A DNA stretch of 64,000 bases from Oscillospiraceae bacterium (GTDB lineage Bacteria; Bacillota; Clostridia; Oscillospirales; Oscillospiraceae). Position 1 is the stretch's first letter, and each line of letters begins with the position of its first letter. The notes below the pieces were generated by a model. The model worked only from the letters and a program-made list of their open reading frames with translations. It was not told the origin of the DNA and did not search any database. A program made the translations under genes and the position numbers. Shown one piece after another: positions 25,113-34,224 of this stretch. The stretch spans positions 20,798 to 84,797 of the forward strand of contig CAJTGJ010000020.1 in the NCBI GenBank assembly GCA_910575695.1. The letters run 5' to 3'.

Positions 25113-26168
25113 TTATTCAAAGACCACGCAGGTCATGGACTGGTTGACAAAGCGGTTGTTGTAGTGCTCACCGTACCCCACAAACCCGGCGTGGTTGCCC
25201 AGCGCCGCCATATCCCGCAGATAATCCTGCATATAGCCCCGCTCAGAGAACAGTTTGTACCGGAACAGGCAGTTCACGGAGAAGATGGCGGAGCGCCGGG
25301 GAAAGTCATGGCAGATCTGCCGGATGGTGTCCTGGACGGTGGCCCGGTAGTCCCCCAGCTCCAGCAGGATGAGCACATCGGAATCGTTTACCTGCCGGAA
25401 GCAGGCCAGAGCGCTGCCGTGGATGTCCTTGATGGAGATGATGCAGGTGTCATCCCCGTTGAGCTTGCCGAAGGGGTTCTGGAAGGTGCGGGTGAGGATC
25501 TCCCGGTCGCTGACATGGAGGATGTCCTGGTACACCTGCTTGGCGGGCTTCCCGTTCAGCGAGCCCAGGATATAGTTGGCCCGGTCAGTGTTGGAGGCCA
25601 CGAAGCGGTAATCCCCATACTGGTGGTAGATGTTCTCCTTATAGGTCTTGACCCGGCCGTTCTGATTGCGCACCAGGCCATAGGCCACAGCGTCCTGATA
25701 GATCCGGCCGTTGGCGGACACCTGCCCCTGGTCCCCGGTGCCCCCCATCAGGGAGATGCCGCGCTTGCGCAGGACGGTGTTGATGGTGGTGAGCACGCAG
25801 GCGTCATTGCCCGCGCAGAAGTCGATGCATACGGTGTCCCGCTGGCTCCCGCCCACCGTCTGCATATCCTGCTCCAGCCGGTGTATGTATTTCACAGGCA
25901 TGGTGGACGCCCCCTCCAGCACATTTGCTGCGGCGGTGACGCCGTCGGAAAAGGCGACGACGCCCACCCCCCGCTCCACCACGCCGGTCCGGTAGCTCAT
26001 GCCGATACAGCCGATGCTGGGCACACCGGGGAAGCGCTTTTCCAGCTCCGCCACATGGCGTTCAAACTGGTCGTTATTGGAAAATAGCATAATAAACTGC
26101 GGCTGATAAAGCCCCTGAAGCGCCTCGTCCAGGTTCCCCCGCTGGCTCATGCCGTAAAACTGCTTCAT
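25113..26168 (-). CDS. FIST domain sensory protein
   Basis: A 351-residue protein matching the FIST family. The N-terminal domain (about 25-200) has [16 protein letters not shown] and [14 protein letters not shown] segments. The C-terminal FIST_C domain ends in [20 protein letters not shown], a diagnostic finish. FIST proteins are predicted intracellular sensors of small ligands, perhaps amino acids, usually tied to methyl-accepting or GGDEF outputs. No signal peptide or membrane helix is seen. ATG 26168 follows AGGAGG by 8 bases. A perfect consensus promoter lies upstream. It is cotranscribed with the methyl-accepting protein. Confidence 0.88.
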   Translation of the reverse strand: MKQFYGMSQRGNLDEALQGLYQPQFIMLFSNNDQFERHVAELEKRFPGVPSIGCIGMSYRTGVVERGVGVVAFSDGVTAAANVLEGASTMPVKYIHRLEQDMQTVGGSQRDTVCIDFCAGNDACVLTTINTVLRKRGISLMGGTGDQGQVSANGRIYQDAVAYGLVRNQNGRVKTYKENIYHQYGDYRFVASNTDRANYILGSLNGKPAKQVYQDILHVSDREILTRTFQNPFGKLNGDDTCIISIKDIHGSALACFRQVNDSDVLILLELGDYRATVQDTIRQICHDFPRRSAIFSVNCLFRYKLFSERGYMQDYLRDMAALGNHAGFVGYGEHYNNRFVNQSMTCVVFE

Positions 26169-26200
26169 ACCGCTCTCCTCCTATCGTTTCTCGATTTTAT

Positions 26201-26229
26201 ATTATATGGGAAAGGGTGGTAGTTGTCAA
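26201..26229 (-). promoter_or_regulatory. Perfect consensus promoter of the FIST operon
   Basis: On the minus strand TTGACA (26229-26224), a 17-base spacer and TATAAT (26206-26201), 33 bases before the ATG. Confidence 0.85.
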
Positions 26230-26492
26230 CTCCACAAGGTTCAAAATTCAAAAACAACCGCCTGAAAATCAGGCGGCAGAGGCTTCTATGTTTGTTTTTC
26301 CCGTGCATAGCGCCATCCCGCTCTAATGGCGGCTAACAGGCAGGGACGGCAGAGTTTGACCCTGCCGTCCCTGTTCAGCGTTACGCTTGGAATTAAGGCC
26401 GGCGTCTTTATCGCGGGGAATGGTTCTCCACTCCGTATACCGTTACGCAAGTTATCAAATCACACCTGTTTATACAGTTTTTCCAAACTTTC
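26230..26492. other. Gene-free junction left of the AT-rich gene
   Basis: Contains an 8-bp hairpin (26258-26265 with 26269-26276) and a 12-bp hairpin (26341-26352 with 26362-26373). The second may terminate leftward transcription from the AT-rich gene. Base composition changes near 26440 from GC-rich to AT-rich. No gene seen. Confidence 0.4.
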
Positions 26493-27962
26493 TCAGAAGA
26501 TTAATCGTTTAATTTTGGGAAGTATGAAACTCCCTAATAAATATAAATTACACAGATATACAAATAGATTTCCAATATACGAATAAAGAGTAAAGCGTCC
26601 TTTCACAGCAACCTGTGCTGATAATGTCTTTGTATCAGACTGAAAGTAATCGGTCTGTGCCAGCACACTACCCCTGGAATCTGAAACAATCGACATTCCA
26701 TTATTTGTATGCCTGATTATATTACTTCCATTTTCAACCCCACGCACAATCGCTGTCTTTGCAGCTAATAATGTCATTTCTTTCCAATCCGAAGCTGGAA
26801 CAATCAGTATATCTACATTATTTCTGCCTGCCTGCTGTATTTTAGACAAAAATGCCATATCAGAACATATAAACGGCGCAATTCTACCATATTCTGTATC
26901 AAAACTTTTTAGCATTCCATCTCCTTTTTGGCACAATTCTCCGATTGAACGTCCATACTTAAAATATTCGGATATCAGTTCTCCTTGTGGATTAAATGCT
27001 ACCGTTTTATTTTCCTTTAAGTCCTCGTAAGGGGTTTTCACCAGTAATGAAACGATCAAATAAATTTCTTCCTGTTTTGCCATATCCGACGCTCGCTGCA
27101 GAAGCATATCTTCATCTTGTTTTAAAACCGCTCCATTCAGTTCAGACCAAAAAACAATCTTTGCACCTGCTTGTGCTTCCAACTCTGTTTTCAGGAAAAG
27201 TTCATCAGCTGCTGATGATAGTTTCTTCCTTGTATTGGTAATGTTTTCATCAGTAAATGTATTGGTATAAAATGTAGAATATACATCTTTATCATTATTT
27301 AACAGCTCTGAAATCGGAACGGTTACTCCAGCGATTCTGACACTTTTATCTGAATTTCCTGCAAAATGAAACATAACAACTCCATAGACAAATACCAGGC
27401 AAATTACAGAACCATATACGATCATGTATTTTCTGATGTATTCTTTTCTGCTTTTATTGTTCCAAATCCATATAACCATTGCCGCCGTCCAATACATTAA
27501 AAAGGTGATTCCGTAAATCCCTGTTACCGTTACTATTTGCAGCAGGTATTGATTTTGGTATTGTGTATAAGCGTCAGACAACCCTCCCAATGCAGGGTAT
27601 ATCAGATAAATGATATACTCTATTGATACCATTATACTTGCAAAAATAATAGTATCTTGAAATCTCATTTTTGATTTCGACCAGTAGATATATGGTAAAA
27701 CTTTCAGAAAAGACAGCAGGATTGCTACTATTATACATATCTTTATATCCATTCCAATGGCTCTCCAAAACTGGACAATAAAACCAATGGCATATATTGA
27801 ACTAATTATAAGGTAGACTTTTCGAGTACGATTAAGATAAATCATACATAGAAACAAAATTGGATAAATCCATGCAAAAATCGGGATACACCATTCTCCA
27901 TTGGACATTACATAAATTAAAAAAGTTAAGATTATGAAAACTGCAAATCGGTTGTTTTTCAT
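26493..27962 (-). CDS. Apolipoprotein N-acyltransferase-like membrane protein (CN hydrolase)
   Basis: A 489-residue protein. The N-terminal 200 residues form about six hydrophobic helices; the C-terminal part is a carbon-nitrogen hydrolase domain. The nitrilase-type triad can be placed at Glu in IVFWSELNG, Lys in EYFKYGRSIGE and Cys in APFICSDMAF, the layout of Lnt, which transfers an acyl chain to lipoproteins. Firmicutes usually lack classical Lnt, so a related acyl or amide transfer is possible. The gene is strikingly AT-rich compared with every neighbour and its codon use differs, a sign of transfer. ATG 27962 follows AAGGAG by 7 bases. It abuts a gene fragment at 27992. Confidence 0.75.
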   Translation of the reverse strand: MKNNRFAVFIILTFLIYVMSNGEWCIPIFAWIYPILFLCMIYLNRTRKVYLIISSIYAIGFIVQFWRAIGMDIKICIIVAILLSFLKVLPYIYWSKSKMRFQDTIIFASIMVSIEYIIYLIYPALGGLSDAYTQYQNQYLLQIVTVTGIYGITFLMYWTAAMVIWIWNNKSRKEYIRKYMIVYGSVICLVFVYGVVMFHFAGNSDKSVRIAGVTVPISELLNNDKDVYSTFYTNTFTDENITNTRKKLSSAADELFLKTELEAQAGAKIVFWSELNGAVLKQDEDMLLQRASDMAKQEEIYLIVSLLVKTPYEDLKENKTVAFNPQGELISEYFKYGRSIGELCQKGDGMLKSFDTEYGRIAPFICSDMAFLSKIQQAGRNNVDILIVPASDWKEMTLLAAKTAIVRGVENGSNIIRHTNNGMSIVSDSRGSVLAQTDYFQSDTKTLSAQVAVKGRFTLYSYIGNLFVYLCNLYLLGSFILPKIKRLIF

Positions 27963-27991
27963 TGCTGAACTCCTTACTTTCATTCTCTATA

Positions 27992-28111
27992 AATCTCAAG
28001 CAGTTGGCCGACAGGGACGCCCGGATCGCTGAGCTGGACGGCAAAATTCGGTCCATCACCTTCAAAAACGGCATAGAGCACCGATTTGTCTGCAAGCAGA
28101 AAGAGGCATGA
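27992..28111 (+). pseudogene. 3' fragment of a gene, interrupted by the AT-rich island
   Basis: Frame 2 is open for 39 codons (N-LKQLADRDARIAELDGKIRS, ending CKQKEA) up to TGA 28109-28111 and is followed by a proper terminator. GC-rich codons contrast with the AT-rich gene beside it. No start codon or ribosome binding site is present, so this is the surviving C-terminus of a coiled-coil-like protein, whose front was lost when the island arrived. I do not recognise the family. Confidence 0.5.
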
Positions 28112-28116
28112 TAAAA

Positions 28117-28162
28117 CCCGGAACCCGCTGATTTCAAGGGATTCCGGGCTTGCCTTTTTTGT
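28117..28162 (+). terminator. Terminator of the truncated gene
   Basis: CCCGGAA and CCC pair with GGG and TTCCGGG (28117-28147) with one bulge, followed by CTTGCCTTTTTT. Confidence 0.7.
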
Positions 28163-28174
28163 ACCGGGCATCCT

Positions 28175-29197
28175 TTATCCAATGAACATGGCGTCCCCAA
28201 AAGAAAAGAATCGGTAGCGCTCCCGCACCGCCTCCTCATAAGCACTGAGGACCTGCTCCCGGCCCGCCAGGGCAGACACCAGCATGATCAGCGTGGATTC
28301 CGGCAGATGGAAGTTGGTCACCAGCGCGTCCAGGACCTTGAACCGGTAGCCGGGATGGATGAAAATATTTGTCCACCCCGCCGACGCGCTCAGCGAACCG
28401 TCCTCGTTCGCCCAGCTCTCAATGGTGCGGCAGGAGGTGGTACCTACGCAGACCACCCGGCCCCCGGCCCGCTTCGTTTCGTTGATCTCGTCGGCAGTCT
28501 CCTGGGGAATGACGCAGTATTCCGAGTGCATCTCGTGCTCGTCCAAATTTTCCGCCTTCACCGGGCGGAAGGTGCCCAGGCCCACGTGGAGGGTCACATA
28601 ACACACCTTTACCCCCATAACCCGGACCTGCTCCAGCAGCTCCTTGGTGAAGTGCAGGCCCGCCGTGGGCGCGGCGGCGGAGCCCGCCACCTTGGAATAC
28701 ACTGTCTGATAGCGTTCCCCGTCCTCCAGCTCCGCCTTGATGTAGGGCGGCAGAGGCATTTTCCCCAGCCGCTCCAGCTTCTCCAGGAAAATGCCCTCGT
28801 AGTCGAACCGGACCAGACGGTTGCCGCCCTCCACCTCGCCCACCACCTGGGCGGACAGCTCCCCGTCCCCGAAGGTGACGGCCGCGCCGGGACGCAGCTT
28901 TTTGCCGGGACGCACCAGACACTCCCACACCTTGTCCCCACGGTCGATGAGCAGCAGCACCTCGCAGGCCCCGCCCCCCGCCCGCTTCCCGATGAGCCGG
29001 GCAGGCAGCACCCGGCTGTCGTTGAGCACCAGGCAGTCCCCGGGGCGCAGCAGGGAGGGCAGGTCATAGAAATGCATATGCTGTGTCTCCCCCGTGGCCT
29101 TGTCCAGCGCCAGCAGACGGGAGGCATCCCGCCGCTCCAGCGGCGTCTGGGCGATCAGCTCGGGAGGAAGGTCGAAATAAAAATCAGAAGTTTTCAC
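28175..29197 (-). CDS. queA: tRNA preQ1(34) S-adenosylmethionine ribosyltransferase-isomerase
   Basis: A 340-residue enzyme that moves the ribosyl part of S-adenosylmethionine to preQ1 in the tRNA anticodon, making epoxyqueuosine. Hallmarks are the N-terminus [42 protein letters not shown], and [12 protein letters not shown], then [13 protein letters not shown] near the C-terminus. Length is normal for the family. The start is a GTG whose last bases overlap the TGA of the SpoIID-like gene, so the two are translationally coupled. No preQ1 riboswitch is visible, and no tgt or queG gene is in the window. Confidence 0.96.
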   Translation of the reverse strand: MKTSDFYFDLPPELIAQTPLERRDASRLLALDKATGETQHMHFYDLPSLLRPGDCLVLNDSRVLPARLIGKRAGGGACEVLLLIDRGDKVWECLVRPGKKLRPGAAVTFGDGELSAQVVGEVEGGNRLVRFDYEGIFLEKLERLGKMPLPPYIKAELEDGERYQTVYSKVAGSAAAPTAGLHFTKELLEQVRVMGVKVCYVTLHVGLGTFRPVKAENLDEHEMHSEYCVIPQETADEINETKRAGGRVVCVGTTSCRTIESWANEDGSLSASAGWTNIFIHPGYRFKVLDALVTNFHLPESTLIMLVSALAGREQVLSAYEEAVRERYRFFSFGDAMFIG

Positions 29198-30972
29198 ATA
29201 TATCCCACCGTAATGCCAGTATAGTAGAATTGCAGGATCTGCTGGTAATTCCAGCCCATGTTGGCCATGGCATAGGCCCCGTACTGGCTCATGCCCACAT
29301 TGTGGCCCCAGCCCCTGCCGATGAAGGTGAAGGAACCGTTGCTCCCCGTGGTGCTGCTGAGGCTCCCCGCGGCCCCGGAGGAGCCTGTGCCCGTTCCGCC
29401 GCCGCTTCCCGGCTCCAGCTGGGTCACGCCGCCGCTGGTGATCACATAGGCGTCCCCGTCCACCGCCGACACGTTCCCGTTCCCGTCAATGGCGTACAGC
29501 CCGGAGGTGCTGTCCGCCGTGGTGGAGCCGTTAATATTCACCCCGTCCCCCGGTCCAGCGTCTGTCCCGGACGGATAGGCGATCGCCGCCGCGCTGAAGC
29601 CGTAGCGGTAGGAGCGCAGGGACAGCATCCCCACCACATACCGGGTGTCGATGGAGTAGCTTTTCCCATTGCTGTCGGTGAAGGTCACCTTCCGGGGGTT
29701 CCCGGACTCTGTCAGCGACGTCACGGCGATGGAAACAATGGAGCTTCCTATGTTAGTATACCCCAATTTCTTCATCCCTGTCACCAGCACGGAGGAGGTC
29801 ACCGTCTTGGTCCAGTCGTTGCTCACACCGGCCTTGGCCTCATAGGGGTCGGGCCTGCCCACCAAATAGGGGTAGCTGGACTGGCTGCCCCCCCAGACAT
29901 TGGCCGAGCCCTCGCTGGCCCCGCCGTTGCTGGAGTAGTAGAAGGTCTCAGCCACTTTGCCGTTGTACATCGCGTACTGTCCGACGGTCTGGTCCCCCGC
30001 CGCGTCGGAGTTGGCCCCCGCCCTGGTCTGGCCGGTGTATGCCTGACAGTGAGTGTTGTCGCAGATGTCAAAATGCGAGCCGCTGTGCCTGGTGCCCAGC
30101 GTCGCCGCGTAGCTCCGGGCCGCCACCGCCTGGGCTTTCAGCGCCTCGACGGGCCAGCTGGTGCTCATCTCGGTGGCCACCACGCCCTTTACGTAGTCCT
30201 CAAAATCCACCATATTTACCACAGTCATGTCTTTGCCGCCGATGCGCTCGAAGCGGAAGCCGCCGTAGTACAGCTTGTTCTTGCTCAGGGTAACGTACTT
30301 CCCGGCCCCCGACCCGTTGGGTTCCACCCCCAGGCCGGTGCCTTTCCCCAGGTCGTCAAACTGGAACAGGATGGTGTTGGTGCCGGTGACCACCACATTG
30401 ACGCTGTACTCCGAGGTGCCCTTCAAAACGGTGGACACCCCCTGGGCCGCAAACGCCTCCTGAGCCTCCACGGCCTTGGCGCGGGTGGTGTAATTGCCGA
30501 TCCGGGCGTAAAACTCCCCGCCGATGTACGCCGGGAAGCCCCCCTCATACTTTGCCGCCGCCGACTGGGCCGCGGCGAAGGTGGAATAGGGCCCCGACGC
30601 CTGGAGGTGGTACTCCCCCACCGCCACAGAGGAAGTCACACCGGAATGGTAGCTGGTATAGCCATTGAGGGTGCCGTAACAGACGTTCATGGTCTTGACC
30701 ACCGAGACGGCCTTCTCAGTGGTGGAGCCCAGCGCTGTAAACTGGTTGGCGCTGTTATAATACCCGAAGCGGAAGCCGGCCCCTGTGCTGTTGGCCATGT
30801 TCAGCCCCTCCATGGCCCCGGTGCCGTAGGAGCCGTCGTGGTGCAGGCCCACCCGGATGATCTTCCCGGACGCGCCGGAGGACGCGGCGGAGCCCGTCTG
30901 CCCTCCTCCAGAGGCCATAAAAAGGGCAATAGACAGACACAGGGCTGCAATTTGCACGAATTTTCGCTTCAT
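29194..30972 (-). CDS. SpoIID/LytB domain protein with SPOR-like repeats
   Basis: A secreted protein of about 592 residues with a signal peptide ([21 protein letters not shown]). The N-terminal third contains two SPOR-like segments ([20 protein letters not shown] and [19 protein letters not shown]). The SpoIID core follows: [19 protein letters not shown], then [14 protein letters not shown], then [15 protein letters not shown]. The C-terminus has [19 protein letters not shown]. SpoIID proteins are peptidoglycan lytic transglycosylases acting on denuded glycan strands. A long Gly/Ser-rich insert lies before the C-terminal motif. ATG 30972 has GGAG 6 bases upstream and is preferred over 30984. 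Confidence 0.88.
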   Translation of the reverse strand: MKRKFVQIAALCLSIALFMASGGGQTGSAASSGASGKIIRVGLHHDGSYGTGAMEGLNMANSTGAGFRFGYYNSANQFTALGSTTEKAVSVVKTMNVCYGTLNGYTSYHSGVTSSVAVGEYHLQASGPYSTFAAAQSAAAKYEGGFPAYIGGEFYARIGNYTTRAKAVEAQEAFAAQGVSTVLKGTSEYSVNVVVTGTNTILFQFDDLGKGTGLGVEPNGSGAGKYVTLSKNKLYYGGFRFERIGGKDMTVVNMVDFEDYVKGVVATEMSTSWPVEALKAQAVAARSYAATLGTRHSGSHFDICDNTHCQAYTGQTRAGANSDAAGDQTVGQYAMYNGKVAETFYYSSNGGASEGSANVWGGSQSSYPYLVGRPDPYEAKAGVSNDWTKTVTSSVLVTGMKKLGYTNIGSSIVSIAVTSLTESGNPRKVTFTDSNGKSYSIDTRYVVGMLSLRSYRYGFSAAAIAYPSGTDAGPGDGVNINGSTTADSTSGLYAIDGNGNVSAVDGDAYVITSGGVTQLEPGSGGGTGTGSSGAAGSLSSTTGSNGSFTFIGRGWGHNVGMSQYGAYAMANMGWNYQQILQFYYTGITVGYM

Positions 30973-31011
30973 TTGCTTCTCCATTTCTCCACTTGGGACG
31001 TCAGCGATAAA

Positions 31012-31040
31012 TTGACACTTTAGCGCGATGATGTTATATT
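31012..31040 (+). promoter_or_regulatory. Promoter of the asd-dapA-dapB operon
   Basis: TTGACA (31012-31017), a 17-base spacer and TATATT (31035-31040), giving a leader of about 130 bases before asd. Confidence 0.8.
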
Positions 31041-31178
31041 GGTATATACATCAAACCATACGCCATTGTCAAAGCGTTGGGACGTATGGGCTGATTTCGA
31101 CATGATTCCCAATTATAACGTATTTCCCGCCGGTCAGCAACCCCCAAATTCCCACCGGCAAACAGGAGGTCATTTGAT
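31041..31178 (+). promoter_or_regulatory. Structured leader of the asd operon
   Basis: Contains a long-range pair CCATACG/CGTATGG (about 31058-31090) and GCCGGT/ACCGGC (31131-31163). The lysine riboswitch core is not present. A role in regulation is only suggested. Confidence 0.35.
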
Positions 31179-32264
31179 ATGGAAAAATATAAAGTTGGCG
31201 TCATCGGCGCCACCGGCATGGTGGGCCAGCGCTTCATCACCCTGATGGAAAACCACCCCTGGTTCCAGCTCACCGTGGCAGCCGCCAGCCCCCGTTCCGC
31301 GGGGAAACGGTACGAGGACGCGGTGGCGGGCCGCTGGGCCATGGACACCCCCATCCCCGAGGAGGCCAGGAGTCTGGTGCTGCTCAGCGCCCAGGACGAC
31401 GTGGAGAAAATCACCTCCCAGGTGGATTTTGTGTTCTCCGCCGTGGATATGAAAAAGGACGAGATCAAGGCCCTGGAGGAGGAGTACGCCAAACACGAGT
31501 GCCCGGTGGTGTCCAACAACTCCGCCCACCGCTGGACCCCCGACGTGCCCATGGTCATCCCTGAGGTGAACCCGGATCACATCGAGGTCATCAAAGACCA
31601 GCGAAAGCGTCTGGGCACCAAACGGGGCTTCATCGCCGTTAAATCCAACTGCTCCATCCAGAGCTATGTCCCCGCCCTGTCCCCCCTGCGCCGGTTCGGC
31701 GTGGAAAAGGTGCTGGTGTGTACCTATCAGGCCATCTCCGGCGCGGGCAAGACCTTTGCGACCTGGCCCGAGATGGTGGATAACCTGATTCCCTACATCG
31801 GCGGCGAGGAGGAAAAGAGCGAGCAGGAGCCGCTGAAGGTATGGGGCCGGGTGGAGAACGGTGCCATCGTCAACGCCGAGGGCACCTCCATCACCGCCCA
31901 GTGCCTGCGGGTACCCGTGTCCAACGGACACACCGCCGCCGCGTTCGTCACCTTCAAAAACAAGCCCACCATGGAGCAGATGAAGCAGGCGTGGAAGGAC
32001 TTCCGGGGCCGCGCCCAGGAGCTGGACCTGCCCACCGCCCCCAAGCAGTTCCTCCACTACTTTGAGGAGCCCGACCGGCCCCAGGCCCGCCTGGACCGGG
32101 ACCTGGAGGGCGGCATGGCCGTTTCCATCGGACGCCTGCGCCCGGACACCCAATACGATTACAAGTTTGTCTCCCTGTCCCACAACACCCTGCGGGGTGC
32201 GGCGGGCGGCGGCGTGGAGCTGGCAGAGCTGCTGTGCGCCGAGGGATATATCGATCATCAGTAA
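31179..32264 (+). CDS. asd: Aspartate-semialdehyde dehydrogenase
   Basis: A 361-residue enzyme that reduces aspartyl phosphate to aspartate semialdehyde with NADPH. The N-terminal GATGMVGQRF (residues 10-19) binds the cofactor, the catalytic Cys is in KSNCSIQSYV, and the substrate His region is SLSHNTLRGAAGGG. The sequence is of the archaeal/fungal-like subgroup, not the E. coli type. ATG 31179 follows AGGAGG by 8 bases. It is first in an operon with dapA and dapB, so flux here is directed to lysine and diaminopimelate. Confidence 0.95.
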   Translation: MEKYKVGVIGATGMVGQRFITLMENHPWFQLTVAAASPRSAGKRYEDAVAGRWAMDTPIPEEARSLVLLSAQDDVEKITSQVDFVFSAVDMKKDEIKALEEEYAKHECPVVSNNSAHRWTPDVPMVIPEVNPDHIEVIKDQRKRLGTKRGFIAVKSNCSIQSYVPALSPLRRFGVEKVLVCTYQAISGAGKTFATWPEMVDNLIPYIGGEEEKSEQEPLKVWGRVENGAIVNAEGTSITAQCLRVPVSNGHTAAAFVTFKNKPTMEQMKQAWKDFRGRAQELDLPTAPKQFLHYFEEPDRPQARLDRDLEGGMAVSIGRLRPDTQYDYKFVSLSHNTLRGAAGGGVELAELLCAEGYIDHQ

Positions 32265-32281
32265 CAAAGAGGAGGCACCTT

Positions 32282-33169
32282 ATGAATACCCCTGTCTTTA
32301 CCGGCTCCTGTACAGCCCTGATCACTCCCTTCGATCAGAATAATATCATCAACTATGACGCCTTCGGCCGTCTCATCGACCAGCAGATCGAGGCCGGTGT
32401 GGACGCGCTGTGCGTGTGCGGCACCACCGGCGAGTGCGCCACCATGTCCATCCGGGAGCACATCGCCGCCATGGAATTCTGCGTGAAGCGTGTCAACCAC
32501 CGGGTCACCGTCATCGCGGGGGCGGGGAGCAACGACACCTCCGCCGCCGTCTACCTGTCCCAGCACGCCCAGGATGCCGGGGCGGACGCCCTGCTCCACG
32601 TCACCCCCTACTACAACAAGGCCAGCCAGACCGGCCTCATCAAGCACTATGAGTATATCGCCGACCGGGTGGAGCTGCCCGTCATCCTCTACAACGTGCC
32701 CAGCCGCACCGGCGTGTCCTTCACCGCCGAGACCTACAAGGTGCTCAGCCAGCATCCCAAGATCACCGGCGTCAAGGAGGCCAGCGGCGACTTCTCCCTG
32801 CTGGCCCACACCCGGTTCCTGTGCGGGGACAATTTCTATATCTGGTCGGGCAACGACGACCAGGTGGTGCCCATGATGGCGCTGGGCGCCAAGGGTGTGA
32901 TTTCCGTAGCCGCCAACATCGTTCCCGATGTGATGCAGCGCATGACCCATCTGTGCCTGTCCAACGACTACGACGCCGCTTCCAAGATCCAGATCCAGTA
33001 CATGGATCTGATCGACGCCCTGTTTACCGAGGTCAACCCCATCCCTATCAAGGCGGCAATGAACCTGCTGGGCATGGACGCGGGCTCCCTGCGCCTGCCC
33101 CTGTGCGACATCTCGGACAAAAACCTGGAGGTCCTCCGTCAGGCCATGCACCGGGCGGGCCTGCTGTAA
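32282..33169 (+). CDS. dapA: 4-hydroxy-tetrahydrodipicolinate synthase
   Basis: A 295-residue class I aldolase condensing pyruvate with aspartate semialdehyde. Visible motifs are VCGTTGECATM (usually GTTGEAATL), the catalytic Tyr in TPYYNKASQTGL, YNVPSRTG, and the Schiff-base Lys in GVKEASGD (about residue 162). The GEC in place of GEA is a mild deviation. ATG 32282 follows AGAGGAGGC; the open frame further upstream lies inside asd and was not used. It is 17 bases after asd and 13 before dapB. Confidence 0.96.
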   Translation: MNTPVFTGSCTALITPFDQNNIINYDAFGRLIDQQIEAGVDALCVCGTTGECATMSIREHIAAMEFCVKRVNHRVTVIAGAGSNDTSAAVYLSQHAQDAGADALLHVTPYYNKASQTGLIKHYEYIADRVELPVILYNVPSRTGVSFTAETYKVLSQHPKITGVKEASGDFSLLAHTRFLCGDNFYIWSGNDDQVVPMMALGAKGVISVAANIVPDVMQRMTHLCLSNDYDAASKIQIQYMDLIDALFTEVNPIPIKAAMNLLGMDAGSLRLPLCDISDKNLEVLRQAMHRAGLL

Positions 33170-33182
33170 AGGAAGTGCCGTC

Positions 33183-33941
33183 ATGCAAAGGATAATCATC
33201 TCCGGCTGCTGCGGCCACATGGGCCGGGTGGTGGCGGACATCTGCACGGGAGACCCGGACGTGGAGGTATCCGCCGGGATTGACGTGCTGGCCCAGCCCA
33301 TGGACGGCTTCCCCGTGTTCTCCACCCCCGCCGCCTGCGGCGTGGAAGCGGACGCGCTGATCGACTTCTCCCATCCCGCCGCGCTGGACGGGCTTCTGGG
33401 CTTCTGCACCGCCCGTAAGCTGCCCGCTGTGCTGGCCACCACCGGATATTCCGAAGAACAGCTCACCCGGATCGACCGGGCGGCAAAGAGCATCCCCGTG
33501 TTCCGCTCCGCCAATATGTCCCTGGGCATCAACGTCCTGCTGGATCTGGTGAAGCGTGCCGCCGCCCTTCTGGGGGACAGCTTCGACGTGGAGATTACCG
33601 AGCGCCACCACAGCCGCAAGCTGGACGCCCCCAGCGGCACCGCGCTGATGCTGGCGGACGCCGCGGCCTCCGCCCTGCCCTACGAGGCGCAGTACACCTA
33701 TGACCGCTACAGCGTCCGCAAGCCCCGGGACAAGCGGGAGATCGGCATCTCCTCCCTGCGGGGAGGCACCATCGTGGGCGACCATTCCGTGGTATTCGCC
33801 GGACGGGATGAGGTCATCGAGTTCACCCACCATGCCGCCAGCCGGGAGGTGTTCGCCGTGGGCGCGGTGAAGGCGGCGAAGTTCCTGGCGTCTGTGGACG
33901 CGCCGGGGCTGTACGACATGTCCCATCTTATTGCCCATTGA
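33183..33941 (+). CDS. dapB: 4-hydroxy-tetrahydrodipicolinate reductase
   Basis: A 252-residue enzyme that reduces the dapA product with NAD(P)H. It has the N-terminal nucleotide motif SGCCGHMG (about 7-14), DFSHPAA, ATTGYSEEQ, SANMSLGINVL, and the catalytic ERHHSRKLDAPSGTA (about residues 140-154). ATG 33183 follows AAGGAAG. It continues the asd-dapA operon, and the tautomerase gene follows within 15 bases. Confidence 0.96.
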   Translation: MQRIIISGCCGHMGRVVADICTGDPDVEVSAGIDVLAQPMDGFPVFSTPAACGVEADALIDFSHPAALDGLLGFCTARKLPAVLATTGYSEEQLTRIDRAAKSIPVFRSANMSLGINVLLDLVKRAAALLGDSFDVEITERHHSRKLDAPSGTALMLADAAASALPYEAQYTYDRYSVRKPRDKREIGISSLRGGTIVGDHSVVFAGRDEVIEFTHHAASREVFAVGAVKAAKFLASVDAPGLYDMSHLIAH

Positions 33942-33956
33942 GGGGAGGTGCGGAAA

Positions 33957-34172
33957 ATGCCCTATATCTCCGTGGAAAGCGGCGTCCTTTCCAACGACCA
34001 GAAGGTGGAGCTGATCCAGCGCCTGACCCAGACCGCCTCTGAGGTCATGCACGTTCCCCAGGAGTTTTTTACCGTCACCATCAAGGAGCTGCCCGATGCG
34101 AATTTCGGCATCGGCGGCAGGACCATTGACAAGGTGAAGGCGGAATACATCCAAACGCACAAAACAGTCTGA
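33957..34172 (+). CDS. 4-oxalocrotonate tautomerase family protein
   Basis: A 71-residue protein. Pro directly follows the initiator Met (MPYISVESG), as required for the catalytic N-terminal proline of this family, and the FTVTIKELPDANFGIGG segment matches its beta-strand and loop. Such proteins catalyse keto-enol tautomerisation or related reactions; the substrate is unknown. ATG 33957 was preferred to 33948 because the Pro must be exposed and GGGAGG lies 8 bases before it. Ending the dap operon, it might act on a diaminopimelate-pathway intermediate, but that is unproven. Confidence 0.85.
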   Translation: MPYISVESGVLSNDQKVELIQRLTQTASEVMHVPQEFFTVTIKELPDANFGIGGRTIDKVKAEYIQTHKTV

Positions 34173-34213
34173 AAAAAGTACGGGGACCGCGCCTGCGGCC
34201 CCCGTACTTTTTT
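34172..34213. terminator. Bidirectional terminator between the dap operon and tyrS
   Basis: The arm AAAAAAGTACGGGG pairs with CCCGTACTTTTTT (34172-34212) around a GC-rich loop that can itself pair. T-runs exist on both strands. Confidence 0.88.
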
Positions 34214-34224
34214 CTTCACGCCAA

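Noticed and set aside
29083..31023. 646-codon frame antisense to the SpoIID-like gene
   Set aside because: Shadow frame with Gly/Ala/His-rich, non-protein-like composition.
31041..31178. Lysine riboswitch upstream of asd
   Set aside because: The conserved lysine riboswitch core is not present; only weak pairings.
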